Below, piece after piece: positions 29,509 to 40,482 of a DNA stretch of 64,000 bases. A program made the position numbers and the translations under genes. Under the pieces are notes generated by a model. It was not told the DNA's origin. It made no database searches and saw only the letters and a program-made list of their open reading frames with translations. Each line of letters begins with the position of its first letter. Positions within the stretch are counted from its first letter, which is position 1. The DNA is from Halomonas sp. LR3S48 (GTDB taxonomy: Bacteria; Pseudomonadota; Gammaproteobacteria; Pseudomonadales; Halomonadaceae): contig NZ_CP107009.1 of the NCBI RefSeq assembly GCF_025725665.1, positions 1,178,001 to 1,242,000 on the forward strand. The letters are read 5' to 3'.

Positions 29509-30894
29509 CTACTCCTCTTCGAGACGGCGGTAGAGAGTGCGCCTGGCGATGCCGAGGATGTCGGCGGTGCGCCGCTTGTTGCCGCCCGTGGCTTCCAGCA
29601 CTTTCTGGATATAGCGCTTCTCGACCTCCTCCAGCCTTGGCCAGCTCTGCTGGCCGCTGGCGACCAACTCGCCGGTTTCGATCTGGCGAACGGTGCAGCG
29701 CTGCTCATAGGCATGCTGGCGAATGCGCTCCGGCAGATCGGTGTGGCTGAGCATACCGTCTTCCGCCAGGGTAACGGCGCGCATGACGGCATTCTCGAGC
29801 TCGCGTACGTTGCCTGGGTAGGGGTAGTCGAGCAAGCACTGCAGCGCCAAGGGCTCGATGCGTTCGATGCTCTTGCCCTGGGCGCTGGCATGCTTTTCGA
29901 CCAAGGCGGAAATCAGCCGCTCGATATCCCCGGGGCGTTCACGCAGCGGGGGAATACGCAGCGAGAAGGTCTCCAGACGATAGAACAGGTCGCTACGGAA
30001 GTTGCCGCTCTCGATCTCCTGTTCGAGCTCACGGTGGGTGGCGGCGATGATGCGCACATCCACGGCTTCCTCCTTCTCGGCCCCCACCGCCTTGATCATC
30101 TTCTCCTGCAGTGCCCGCAGCAGCTTGGCCTGCAAGCCGGTTGACATCTCACCGATCTCGTCGAGGAAGAGACTGCCGCCATTGGCCGTCTGGAACAAGC
30201 CCTGGCGTGACTCGTTGGCGCCGGTGAAGGCCCCCTTCACATGACCGAAGAACTCGCTCTCCATCAACTCGGTGGGAATGCTGGCACAGTTGATGGCGAT
30301 GAAAGGCTCGTTGGCCCGCGGGCTCTCGGCGTGGATGGCGCGGGCCAGCAGCTCCTTGCCGGTCCCGCTTTCGCCCAGGATGAGAATGGGCGCATCGCTC
30401 TTGGCCAGGCGGGCCGCATCGTGGAAAAGCGCCTGCATCGTTTCGCTTTCGCCGACGATGCCATGGAAGTGCCCCGCCGGCTCCTCCTGTTGCAAGCGCT
30501 CGGCCAGGCGCCGGTTTTCCAATACACGGAAGACCGCTTCTCCCACGCTTTCCAGGTCCAGCGGCTTGGTGAGGAAGTCGTCGGCCCCGATTTTCAGCGC
30601 CTCGACGGCCTGATCGATGGTGCCGAAGGCGGTAATGACGATGAACCCCAGGTGGCTTCCCTCATGGCGTAGCTGCTCGAGCAATTGCATGCCGCTCATG
30701 CCGGGGAGGCGCACGTCGCTGATGACCAGGGCCACCTCGCTGTGGCTCAAGGTCACGACGGCTTCCTCGGCGCTGCCGACGCCTAGCGTCTTGTAACCTG
30801 CTTCCTGCAGCTCCTCTTCCAGCAGTTCGAGGATGGCGGCGTCATCCTCGACAATAAGTATCGGCAGGTCGGTGTGGCTGTGGCTTCCCGTCAC
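29509..30894 (-). CDS. NtrC-family sigma-54-dependent response regulator
   Basis: Response regulator of 461 residues. The receiver domain (about 10–125) has phospho-acceptor Asp60 (VISDVRLPGMSG). A sigma-54-activating AAA+ domain (about 150–380) carries Walker A GESGTGKELLARAIH and the sigma-54 contact loop GAFTGA. A Fis-type helix-turn-helix closes it (NKRRTADILGIARRTLYRRL). It overlaps the kinase gene by four bases, so the two are a cognate pair. Its targets should have -24/-12 promoters, and I found no convincing one in the immediate neighbourhood. Confidence 0.95.
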   Translation of the reverse strand: MTGSHSHTDLPILIVEDDAAILELLEEELQEAGYKTLGVGSAEEAVVTLSHSEVALVISDVRLPGMSGMQLLEQLRHEGSHLGFIVITAFGTIDQAVEALKIGADDFLTKPLDLESVGEAVFRVLENRRLAERLQQEEPAGHFHGIVGESETMQALFHDAARLAKSDAPILILGESGTGKELLARAIHAESPRANEPFIAINCASIPTELMESEFFGHVKGAFTGANESRQGLFQTANGGSLFLDEIGEMSTGLQAKLLRALQEKMIKAVGAEKEEAVDVRIIAATHRELEQEIESGNFRSDLFYRLETFSLRIPPLRERPGDIERLISALVEKHASAQGKSIERIEPLALQCLLDYPYPGNVRELENAVMRAVTLAEDGMLSHTDLPERIRQHAYEQRCTVRQIETGELVASGQQSWPRLEEVEKRYIQKVLEATGGNKRRTADILGIARRTLYRRLEEE

Positions 30895-32348
30895 GTGGCA
30901 GTTCCTCCTTCATCGGCATCGTTCAATGGCAGTCCGATCTCGAAGCCGGCTCCCCCCAGTTCGCTGTCGAACACCCCGACGGTGCCACCGTGGTCGTTGA
31001 TGATTCGGTGCACCATGGAAAGCCCGAGGCCGCTGCCTTGGCCAACGGGCTTGGTAGTGAAAAAGGGATCGAAGACCTTCGATTTGTCCCTGTCGACGAT
31101 ACCCGAGCCGTCGTCCTCCACCCATAACGTCAGCCAGCCTTCCTTCTCCCGTGCTCGTATGCGTACGCGGCTGACTTCCTTGGCCTGGGCGGCGTTGCGT
31201 AGAAGGTTGGTCAATACCTGAATCAGTTGCTGGCCGTTGGCCAGCAGTGGACAAGACGATGGAGTAAGGTCGAGTTCGAGCCGGATGGCGTTCTGCTCGA
31301 AGTCCTCCTCGACCAGCTCGCGTGCCGTGACGAGGAGTTCGGCCAGGTTCAGCGGTTCCTTCTCGACATTGTGGCGGCGGCCGAGCTCCATCAACTGACG
31401 CACGATTTCGACGATACGCTCCACCTCGCTGCGAATACGCCCCAGCCTGGCCCGATCGGCGTCGGTGAGCGTGTCGCGCCGGGACAGGCGCTGGGCCTGG
31501 CCATTGATTACCGTGAGCGGCGCGCCGATCTCGTGCGCAACGCCGGCAGCCAGCACTCCCAGCTCGGCGAGCTTCTTCGACTTGCGCAAGCGTTTCTCGA
31601 GTTCGATCTCCTTGCGCCGACGTGCCTCGATGTCGGCATCCTTCTCGGCCATGGCGTCCAGCATGCCGTTCAGGGCCACCGCGAGGCGTTCGTACTCCTG
31701 TGGACCTTCGGCTTCGGCACGCTGGCCCCGGTCGCCGGCTTCGACACGCTGCATGACGGTAAGCAGGCGTTCCAGTGGTCGCTCGATATGGCGTCGAAAG
31801 CCCCACCAGATGCCCAGCACGATACCGGCCGCCCCGATGACGAAAGCCAGCAGGGCCAGTTGGCTGAGGAACCCGGTGTAGTTCTCGACGCCGGTATTGA
31901 GCCGATTGACCTGCAGTACGCCTTGCACCTCACCGGAGGCCGAAAGCAGCGGCTTCAGCGCCGAGTAGTAGTGCCAGCCATCGTGCTCGCGGTAGGCGGC
32001 CCGCATCTCACCATCTTCGGCCACTTCGCGAATGGTCTCGGGGCTGAACAGCGCCTGACCCAGCCCCAGGCCGTATATTTCCCGGCCATTGGCGTCGAAT
32101 ACGTAGGCGCCGTAGATACGGTGGAACGAGAAGGCAGAGTAGAGCGACTCCTCGAGTGGCTCGGTGGCGTTGCGCGTCAGAGCCTGGCTCAGGGTGGTGC
32201 CGATCACGTTGGTGATGACCTGGACTTCACGCTCCAGGCGATTGCGCACGTTGTCCTCGAGTGACTTGATGGCCACCAGGCTGAAGATCAGCAGCGCGAG
32301 AAAGAGCGGTGCAATGACGGTCAGAAGTATGAGGTTGCGTAGGCGCAT
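30891..32348 (-). CDS. Membrane sensor histidine kinase
   Basis: Kinase partner of the NtrC-type regulator, about 485 residues from the ATG at 32348. An N-terminal helix (about 5–25), a periplasmic sensor segment (about 30–165) and a second helix (about 168–190) precede HAMP and the H-box AAGVAHEIGAPLTVINGQAQ. The ATPase domain has LTNLLRNAAQA, DDGSGI and GQGSGLGLSM. The frame is open to a TTG at 32420 that overlaps the upstream dehydrogenase stop. I prefer the ATG because the helix follows it directly. The signal is unknown. Confidence 0.92.
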   Translation of the reverse strand: MRLRNLILLTVIAPLFLALLIFSLVAIKSLEDNVRNRLEREVQVITNVIGTTLSQALTRNATEPLEESLYSAFSFHRIYGAYVFDANGREIYGLGLGQALFSPETIREVAEDGEMRAAYREHDGWHYYSALKPLLSASGEVQGVLQVNRLNTGVENYTGFLSQLALLAFVIGAAGIVLGIWWGFRRHIERPLERLLTVMQRVEAGDRGQRAEAEGPQEYERLAVALNGMLDAMAEKDADIEARRRKEIELEKRLRKSKKLAELGVLAAGVAHEIGAPLTVINGQAQRLSRRDTLTDADRARLGRIRSEVERIVEIVRQLMELGRRHNVEKEPLNLAELLVTARELVEEDFEQNAIRLELDLTPSSCPLLANGQQLIQVLTNLLRNAAQAKEVSRVRIRAREKEGWLTLWVEDDGSGIVDRDKSKVFDPFFTTKPVGQGSGLGLSMVHRIINDHGGTVGVFDSELGGAGFEIGLPLNDADEGGTAT

Positions 32349-32416
32349 GGCGGCTCGCGGACGGTGGTTGACGAATATGGCAGTGCCGGATGTCGGGGCC
32401 GGCGCCGCGCCCGGGA

Positions 32417-33559
32417 TCAATCCACCGGCCTCAGCCGGTAGAGACTGCCCTGCGGATCGTCGTTGATCAGGTAAATGGCGCCGTCGTGGCCCTGGTAAAC
32501 GTCGCGAATGCGCCCGATCTGCCCATCGAGGACCAGCTCCGCGTCGGTGACTTGGTCACCCTCCAGTGCCAGACGATACAACTGTTCTCTGTACAATCCC
32601 CCAGCCAGCAGATTGCCTTGCCATGCCTCGAACATGCTCGAGGTGACCTCGGTCAGGCCGGAGGGGGCGAAGCGGTCTTCGAAGACATGGACGGGATCTC
32701 GCATGCCAGGCAGGGAATCCTCGCCGATGGGTTGGCCAGCGCCATAGCTTTTTCCCAGGCTCACCTCGGGCCAACCGTAATTTTCGCCGCCAATGAGTCG
32801 GTTGAGCTCATCGCCACCCAGCGGGCCGTGTTCGGTGGCCCAGGCCTCACCCGCTTCCGTGACTACCAGGCCTTGGGGGTTGCGGTTGCCGAAAGTGAAG
32901 ATTTCGTCGAGTGTCTCGTCGTCATCGACGAAGGGGTTGTCGTCGGGAACGCCGCCGGTTTCGGTCAGGCGCAGTACGCTTCCGGCATGGTCACCGCGAT
33001 CCTGCGCTCGCGACGGGCTGCCGCGTTCGCCAATGGACATCAACAGGGTCCCGTCCGGCAGCCAGGCGAGCCTGGAGCCGTAGTGGCGGCCGGGGTCGGC
33101 CGGGCGCGACTGCTCGAACAGCAGCTCGACATCATTCAGCCCGGTATCGCCGAGCCGGGCACGGCTCAGTGCCGTCGCGGTGCCGCCTTCAACGGGCTTG
33201 CTCCAGGTGAAGTAGATCCAGTCGTGCTCGCCGTCACCATAGAGAGGGTGCAGTGCCACATCGAGTAACCCGCCTTGGGTCCGGGCGCTGACCTCGGGCA
33301 GGCCCTCCAGGTGAGAGATGCTGCCATCCTCCTCGACCAGCGCCAGTCGCCCCGGGCGCTCGCTGACCAGAAAGCGGCCGTCGGGCAGCATGATCACCGA
33401 CCAGGGATGTTCGAGGCCTTCGGCAACGCGCTCCAGACGCAGCGTCAGATGCTCGGTGGCAATGCGCTCGACCACGACCTCCGCGGCCTGGGCCGAAGCG
33501 ACGCTTCCTGCGATGCTCGCCAGCAGCGGAACCGCCAGCCGTTTGCTTGCTTCATGCAT
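32417..33559 (-). CDS. PQQ-dependent sugar (aldose) dehydrogenase family protein
   Basis: Soluble periplasmic beta-propeller of the GSDH/YliI family, 380 residues. A signal peptide ends near residue 26 (ASAQA/AEVV). Family phrases include LEHPWSVIMLPDGRFLVSER, TQGGLLDVALHP, HYGSRLAWLPDGTLLMSIGE, GNRNPQGLVV, ATEHGPLGGDELNRL and GENYGWPEV. The expected reaction is PQQ-linked oxidation of aldoses at C1. AAGGGAGGGAG precedes the ATG. It is the first gene of an operon with the two-component system, so sugar oxidation and sensing may be linked. Confidence 0.9.
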   Translation of the reverse strand: MHEASKRLAVPLLASIAGSVASAQAAEVVVERIATEHLTLRLERVAEGLEHPWSVIMLPDGRFLVSERPGRLALVEEDGSISHLEGLPEVSARTQGGLLDVALHPLYGDGEHDWIYFTWSKPVEGGTATALSRARLGDTGLNDVELLFEQSRPADPGRHYGSRLAWLPDGTLLMSIGERGSPSRAQDRGDHAGSVLRLTETGGVPDDNPFVDDDETLDEIFTFGNRNPQGLVVTEAGEAWATEHGPLGGDELNRLIGGENYGWPEVSLGKSYGAGQPIGEDSLPGMRDPVHVFEDRFAPSGLTEVTSSMFEAWQGNLLAGGLYREQLYRLALEGDQVTDAELVLDGQIGRIRDVYQGHDGAIYLINDDPQGSLYRLRPVD

Positions 33560-33651
33560 GACTCCCTCCCTTGCATTTCGCTACCGCCCCGATAGATAGA
33601 GACTGTCGAGTGCCCCGGGCGTTCCCCCTCACACCCGTGGGGCATTGGCGA

Positions 33652-34527
33652 CTACATCAGGATCGCCAACAGGATCGGCAGGTAGAGCAGGGCCAGCAGC
33701 GTCGAGCAGAACACCAGACTGGCCACGTATTCCGGCTCACGCTTGGCGCGCTGTGCGAACAGATAGTTGAACACGGCCACCGGCATGCTCATCTGCATCA
33801 CGAGGATGCTGAGCGCCAAGGGCGGCAGGCCCAGCAGCGTGCCGATCCCCCAGGCCAGCAGAGCGGCAACCGGGATGCGCAGCAGGCTGAAGCTGATGCC
33901 CGAACGCAGGTTCTTCACCTGAATGCTGGCCAGCGAGACTCCCAACGTGATCAGCATGAGCGGTACGGTGAAGCCCGAGATCAGGTCCACGCTATTGGCC
34001 AGCCATCGTGGCAGTTCGGTATCGCTCAGCAGCAGGGCCAGTGCAATCAGGATAGCGTAAACCGTGGGTGTCCTGACCAGGGTTCGCAAGGGATTACCAC
34101 TGCTGGCGATGACGGCACCGATGGTGAACTGGAACAGCGAGACCGTGACCATCACCGTGATGCCGAACGCGAAACCGGCACTGCCGAAGGCGTAGAGCAC
34201 TACCGGCAGGCCCATGTTGCCCGTGTTGGGGTACATCATCGGCGCCAGCAATACCCGCCAGTCACGGCGCAGCAGGCGTGCCATGGCGAAGGTGGCGATA
34301 CCCATGCTTATCATCACCAGTGCGGTGGCCAGCATGGTACGCCCGAAGCTACCGGCATCGATCTCGGCGCCGCTCAGCGAGGCAATGACCAGCGCCGGCG
34401 TGCCGATGTTGAAGACCAGCCGGGTGACGAAGTCCACGGGGTAGGGTTGGCCCAGGCGAATCCAGGTGAAGCCCAGGCCGGCGCCGGCCAGAACGGGAGC
34501 CATTACGGCAAAAAGGTCGGCGACCAT
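33652..34527 (-). CDS. AEC-family transporter (auxin efflux carrier type)
   Basis: Inner-membrane permease of 291 residues with about ten helices. A conserved N-terminal phrase (FTWIRLGQPYPVDFVTRL) and the central MMYPNTGNMGLPVVLYAFG are typical of the AEC/PIN-like family. Bacterial members move organic acids such as malate or malonate, or unknown substrates. AAGGATG precedes the ATG. It lies upstream of, and on the same strand as, the sugar dehydrogenase operon, separated by 92 bases. Confidence 0.88.
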   Translation of the reverse strand: MVADLFAVMAPVLAGAGLGFTWIRLGQPYPVDFVTRLVFNIGTPALVIASLSGAEIDAGSFGRTMLATALVMISMGIATFAMARLLRRDWRVLLAPMMYPNTGNMGLPVVLYAFGSAGFAFGITVMVTVSLFQFTIGAVIASSGNPLRTLVRTPTVYAILIALALLLSDTELPRWLANSVDLISGFTVPLMLITLGVSLASIQVKNLRSGISFSLLRIPVAALLAWGIGTLLGLPPLALSILVMQMSMPVAVFNYLFAQRAKREPEYVASLVFCSTLLALLYLPILLAILM

Positions 34528-34667
34528 CGAGCATCCTTGGCGGTGAGCAAGCTAAGCATTGTGATGAATACGCCCCTGGCGGTGCAAGTCGCCGATGAAC
34601 GGCAGCGGCTTGGTATTGGCGGCCTCGACCGGGTAAGCTGCGACTCTTGTTCGCAAGGAATTCTCAA

Positions 34668-36473
<1,806 letters not shown>

Positions 36474-36492
36474 GCGTTTAACACCGGGTACC

Positions 36493-36520
36493 GACGGTGG
36501 CGGTGCAGCCCGCCACCGTC
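36493..36520. terminator. Bidirectional hairpin between convergent genes
   Basis: GACGGTGGCGG and CCGCCACCGTC form a perfect eleven-base stem with a six-base loop in the 52 bases between the ABC exporter and the convergent symporter. T tracts are absent. Confidence 0.6.
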
Positions 36521-36525
36521 TTCCG

Positions 36526-38109
36526 CTAGATGAACAGGCCCACCCAGACTACCGTGACGACCACCAGCAGGCCCGCCAGCACGCGATAGTTCTGCCACAA
36601 CGGCTTGCTGGCGAGCTCGCGCGACTCCTCGCGCCAGGCCGCGCGCGACCACACATAATCCTTGAGTTCCTCCCGGCTCGGCGCCTCGGTGCTCAGCGAG
36701 ATGCCGACGAACAGCGACAGGCACAGCAGCAGCATGAGGCCGGTGCCGTAGAGGAACTGCAACTGGTACAGCTCGAAGAGCTCGCCGGCCAGGAAGCCGG
36801 CCATGCCGACCGGAGCCCCGATGACCAGGGTCCAGAAAGCCGCCGCGCCAGTCGCCCGGCGCCAGAACAGCCCGCCGAGGAAGATCACCACCGCAGGCAT
36901 GGTGACGTAGCCCAGGAAGGACTGGAAATACTCGACGATACCCTCGAAGGTGAGGATCACCGGTGCCCACAGCCCGGCGATCACCATGAACACGGCCACC
37001 ATGCCGCGACTGATCAAGAGCAACTGCTTCTCGCTGCGCTGCTTCCTGCGGGTCTTGATGAAGTCGTTGACCACCAGCGAGGAGGCACCGTTGAGCACCG
37101 AGTCGAGCGTCGACATCAGCGCGGCGACCAGTGCCGCCAGCACCAGACCGCGCAAGCCGATGGGAAGTAAATCGAAGGCCAGTGTCGGCCAGATCAGGTC
37201 CGCCTCGGAGAGGTCCGGATAGAGGGCGCGACCCATGGTGCCGGGCAGGATCAGCAGGAACAGCAGCGGCAACTGGAAAAAGGCGGCCAGCAGCGCGCCC
37301 CAGCGGCCATGGTCGATGCTCTTCGCCGAGAGCACCTTCTGCATGACGATGTGGTTGGTCGTCCAGTAGTAGAAGCCGAGCCACAGCACCCCGGTGAAGA
37401 TACCGGGCCAGGGCAGGAAATCGTCGTCCGCCGGCTTGATGACGCTGAAGCCGCCCTCCGGCGCCGCGTTTCGCACCGCATCCCACGAACCCAGCTCCCG
37501 GAACACCATGAAGAAGATGATACCGCCAGCCGTGTAGAGCAGTACCCCCTGAACGGTGTCGGTGATGATCACCGCCCGCAGCCCGCCGAGGATCACGTAG
37601 AGGCCACCGAGCAGCGCCATGGCGGCGATCAGGATGCCTAGCGGCACATCGGGGAACAGCAGTTGCAGGGTGATGCCGCCGGCGAACAGCGCGCCGGCGC
37701 TGTCGATGAACAGGGCGGTGAAGATGGAGAAAAGAGAAAAGGCGTAGCGCGAGCGATGGTCATACCGCCGGGCGAGGAACTCCGGCATGGTGTTGACCCG
37801 CGAGCGCAGGTAGAACGGCAGGATGAACAGTACGAAGAACACCAGCACCAGCGTGGCCATCCACTCGTAGTTCCACACCGCGATGCCGTCGTGATAGCCG
37901 GCGCCCGCCAGGCCGATGTAAGACGTGCCGGAAAGATTGGCCGAGACCAGGCTGAGCCCGACCAGGGGCCAGATCGTGCCGCGGCCAGCGAGGAAGTATC
38001 CCTCCGAATCCTGCTGCTTGCGGCCCACCCAGAAACCGATGCCCAAGATCATGACCACATACAGGCCAACGATTATCAGATCGATATTCGCCAGTTCGAA
38101 CTCGGGCAC
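36526..38109 (-). CDS. Sodium:solute symporter family (SSS/SGLT-like) transporter
   Basis: Inner-membrane Na+-coupled carrier of 527 residues with about fourteen helices. Landmarks are the first helix followed by SEGYFLAGRGTIWPLVGLSL, then ANLSGTSYIGLAGAGY, and MSTLDSVLNGASSLVVNDF near residue 345, which holds the Na+-site serines. The sugar-transporter branch is suggested by the SGLT-like phrase RAVIITDTVQGVLLYTAG. A GTG start at 38109 has a perfect AAGGAGGGAA site. The probable substrates are sugars or polyols. Confidence 0.9.
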   Translation of the reverse strand: MPEFELANIDLIIVGLYVVMILGIGFWVGRKQQDSEGYFLAGRGTIWPLVGLSLVSANLSGTSYIGLAGAGYHDGIAVWNYEWMATLVLVFFVLFILPFYLRSRVNTMPEFLARRYDHRSRYAFSLFSIFTALFIDSAGALFAGGITLQLLFPDVPLGILIAAMALLGGLYVILGGLRAVIITDTVQGVLLYTAGGIIFFMVFRELGSWDAVRNAAPEGGFSVIKPADDDFLPWPGIFTGVLWLGFYYWTTNHIVMQKVLSAKSIDHGRWGALLAAFFQLPLLFLLILPGTMGRALYPDLSEADLIWPTLAFDLLPIGLRGLVLAALVAALMSTLDSVLNGASSLVVNDFIKTRRKQRSEKQLLLISRGMVAVFMVIAGLWAPVILTFEGIVEYFQSFLGYVTMPAVVIFLGGLFWRRATGAAAFWTLVIGAPVGMAGFLAGELFELYQLQFLYGTGLMLLLCLSLFVGISLSTEAPSREELKDYVWSRAAWREESRELASKPLWQNYRVLAGLLVVVTVVWVGLFI

Positions 38110-38270
38110 GGTTCCCTCCTTAGCCCAGCGCTCATCCTTGAATGTCAGCGCAGGCTAGGGCAACCATCACGCAGCCTGCCTCTCAAACCGTAGTCCAGTG
38201 GTCGCAAGCCAGCAAAAAAGCACTACCGACTCAAACACTCCGGAAACGGATCGGAAGCACTGCGAGAGAA

Positions 38271-38288
38271 GGCGGCCGCTAGGCCGCC
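38271..38288 (-). terminator. Hairpin downstream of the YceI-like gene
   Basis: GGCGGCC and GGCCGCC form a perfect seven-base stem with a four-base loop about 45 bases beyond the YceI-like stop on the minus strand. No T run follows. Confidence 0.45.
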
Positions 38289-38310
38289 CAGGGAGAGGGG
38301 AATGCTTTAG

Positions 38311-38347
38311 ATTCGAGCCAGCGATCTAGGGATTATGAGTCCCCTGG
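38311..38347 (-). pseudogene. Partial tRNA-Met copy (anticodon and T-arm fragment)
   Basis: Read on the minus strand, this segment matches the tRNA-Met gene at 39084–39160 from the anticodon stem to the middle of the T arm. Nineteen bases are identical (38328–38346). The rest matches with a few changes (TTGG to TAGA, TTCGAG to CTCGAA). It lacks the acceptor stem, D arm and CCA, so it cannot be a tRNA. It lies inverted relative to the true gene and supplies the stop codon of the YceI-like gene. Confidence 0.85.
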
Positions 38348-38938
38348 TTTGACCAGCAGCGCGTCGAGAGTAACCGGCACCTCGTCGCCGATCTGCTCGT
38401 AGCCGAGCAGCAGCAGCACCGAGCGCAGGGTAGGGTCGGCCATCAATGCCTGCCCATCCAGTGCGACTCGCTCGGCGTTGGTGACCTGGACCTGCCCCTC
38501 GGCCGTCTTGGTGAAGCGAACCGGCAGCGACTCCTCGCGCTCGGCGTTGCCGGAGCGCACCGTCATTGTCAGGTCCTCCACCAGCGAATCACCCACCGCC
38601 AGGCGCTCCAGCCGCTCGGGAGGAAAGCGGGTGGTCAGGGTGGCCATGGGCCGTTCGGTGATGCCGGAAAGCCACGGCGGCAGTTGCCCGAGCCGCTCGA
38701 CCACGTCGCTCTGGTTGAGCCGCAGCGGCAGTTCCAGATTGCCGCCGGCATCGGCACTGCCCCGCAGCCGGCGCACCTCGTGCTGGCGCGGAATGGGACC
38801 GTCGGGCGTGATCTGCATCACCGTAGCGGAAACCCGCGAGCGTTCGGGATCGAGCTCCCAGGCCGCCAGCGGCAGGGCAAACAGCAGGGCGGAGGCACCC
38901 AGGGCGACCAGCGGAAAAGAAGAGAAAAGGCGTTTCAT
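38333..38938 (-). CDS. YceI-like periplasmic protein
   Basis: A 201-residue exported protein. The signal peptide ends near residue 22 (LPLAA). The mature part begins WELDPERSRVSATVMQI, as in the YceI lipocalin-like family that binds isoprenoid-type lipids. The rest is only weakly like YceI, so the assignment is moderate. AGGAGAC before the ATG at 38938 decides the start, although the frame is open to 39079. Its last codons and TAA (KPGDS-stop) are the anticodon-stem part of a tRNA-Met fragment, so the original C-terminus may have been replaced. Confidence 0.72.
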   Translation of the reverse strand: MKRLFSSFPLVALGASALLFALPLAAWELDPERSRVSATVMQITPDGPIPRQHEVRRLRGSADAGGNLELPLRLNQSDVVERLGQLPPWLSGITERPMATLTTRFPPERLERLAVGDSLVEDLTMTVRSGNAEREESLPVRFTKTAEGQVQVTNAERVALDGQALMADPTLRSVLLLLGYEQIGDEVPVTLDALLVKPGDS

Positions 38939-39083
38939 GAACGATGCGTCTCCTGGAGCAGAAGGCTCACCCCAGAAGACACGCCAAACGCCGGGAAGTG
39001 CCCGGCGCGGCGAAACGAAATTGCCACCCGCGAGGCTCTGGCCTCGCCCACCAGCTTTCGCTATCATACGGCGGCGCAATGCA

Positions 39084-39160
<77 letters not shown>

Positions 39161-39497
39161 ATCATCGCAATCGATAGTCAGCTCGTTTGGCCTTTCCAAC
39201 CCTTCTATCAGTCTTAGCCTTCAGCCCGTCGCTGCTCAGCCCATACGCTGGTTCGCCAGGCCGCCCCGACACCGCACGCTCCACACCCTACTGCGCTGCC
39301 ATCGAGCTTTGCCATTCGCCGTGCCCAATCCCTGCCAGCCGGTCGCTTCGATCGGCTGCTGTGCCGCTGGCAGGTGGTCGGTGCAGACGCATGCCTCGAT
39401 CTATGTTGCAGTGCACAAAAATCCCTGCTACTGTGTGGTATGCAGCAGAGCGGGAATCTCCCGCTATAAGGCATTCAGAACCCCGGAGGTTCCCATC
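39161..39497. other. 337-base gap between tRNA-Met and the phasin gene
   Basis: No gene is supported here. Open frames in it lack ribosome sites. The right end carries the candidate phasin promoter. No terminator hairpin was seen after the tRNA. Confidence 0.5.
39406..39434 (+). promoter_or_regulatory. Candidate sigma-70 promoter of the phasin gene
   Basis: TTGCAG (-35) and TACTGT (-10) are separated by exactly 17 bases, about 65 bases before the phasin start codon. Confidence 0.5.
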
Positions 39498-39938
39498 ATG
39501 AGCAACGCATTCGCATTCGATACCAAGCAGTTTGACACCGCCCAGCTTGAGTCCATTTTCTCCGCCCCGGCTCGCGCCTTCACTGCTTTGTCGATCGATT
39601 ACACCGAGAAGCTGGTCAATGCCCAGCTCGAGGCTGCCAAGGCGTATAGCGACACTACCCTGGCGCAACTGCGTAGCCTGTCCGAGGTCAAGGATGCCGA
39701 GGGCCTGAAGAGCTACCTGGAAGGCCAGCAGGCCGTTGCCAAAGACTTGACCGAGCGCCTGAAGGGCGATGCCGGCAAGGTCGTGGCCCTGCAGCAGGAC
39801 TTCGTGCAGCAAAGCCAGAAGCTGACCGAAGATAGCGTCAAGCAGGCCCAGCAAGGCCTCAAGTCGGCCAGCGAGAGCGAGACTGAGACAGCGTCCGCTC
39901 CCAAGTCGGTCAAGGAAACCGCCTCCAAGGCCAAGTAA
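39498..39938 (+). CDS. phaP: Phasin (PHA granule-associated protein)
   Basis: Small amphipathic helical protein of 146 residues that coats polyhydroxyalkanoate granules. The phasin-family segment APARAFTALSIDYTEKLVNAQ lies near residues 24–44. Long Ala/Gln/Lys-rich helices follow, with a charged Ala/Lys/Ser tail resembling other Halomonas phasins. GGAGG is 8 bases before the ATG. It has its own promoter and a strong terminator. PHA synthase is not in the window. Confidence 0.88.
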   Translation: MSNAFAFDTKQFDTAQLESIFSAPARAFTALSIDYTEKLVNAQLEAAKAYSDTTLAQLRSLSEVKDAEGLKSYLEGQQAVAKDLTERLKGDAGKVVALQQDFVQQSQKLTEDSVKQAQQGLKSASESETETASAPKSVKETASKAK

Positions 39939-39975
39939 GCCTTAGGCCTGCGGGCCGCGCCGACGCAAGATTCAG

Positions 39976-40003
39976 GCCGCCGATCCATGATCGGCGGCTT
40001 TTT
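39976..40003 (+). terminator. Rho-independent terminator after the phasin gene
   Basis: GCCGCCGATC and GATCGGCGGC form a perfect ten-base stem with a three-base loop, followed by five T. Confidence 0.93.
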
Positions 40004-40482
40004 GCTATGTGAGCAATGGCCATGGGCCGGAGAAACATCCCTCCGACCAAGTAAAGAAAGTGCGAAAAAGTACACCCATTACCAGAATTAATATGATGTT
40101 GTCTGGATGAATCAGATAGTCCGAAGTGCCAATGTTGTGCTCCTGTGTTTGCAATAGAAATGCCGCTCTAAATCTCTCTTCCGCTGCGGTTCGGGCTTAC
40201 CTGTCGCCATCTTGATACTCGGGAGCCTGAAATTCTCAAAGAGTGTGGATCATTATCCGGTCAATGAACCGTCTTCCTCTTGGGGCTGTATAAGGGATAC
40301 AGCGCATCGGCAGCCGGAGGACTCTCCATGGCACGAAATTTTGATACTGCGCTGTGCGGTTTCGACGGCTTGCGCTCCGGCCAAGGCGGCGAGTGGGTAC
40401 CGAAGCCGGGGCGGTTGCTTGGTTGCCAAAGAAATTAAACTGGATGCTTGATCACGATTAACCCTGTTGGGAGGGAAATGAT
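40004..40482. other. 479-base AT-richer gap
   Basis: The stretch between the phasin terminator and the glycine-zipper gene is less GC-rich than its surroundings. It contains one possible small gene (40329–40439) and a TATAAG box near 40289. No known RNA family was recognised. Confidence 0.4.
40329..40439 (+). CDS. Possible 36-residue peptide
   Basis: Short frame with ATG seven bases after a strong GGAGGACT ribosome site. The product begins MARNFDTALCGFDGL and has two Cys and several Gly/Arg. There is no homology I recognise, no signal peptide and no membrane segment. It is listed only because of the good ribosome site and the TATAAG box about 40 bases upstream. Confidence 0.25.

Noticed and set aside
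39309..39497. Upstream extension of the phasin frame
   Set aside because: The ATG at 39498 has a strong GGAGG site and begins the family sequence. The extension contains the likely promoter.
40327..40345. Sigma-54 promoter
   Set aside because: A good TGGCACG -24 element is present, but the -12 position reads TTTGA without the required GC.
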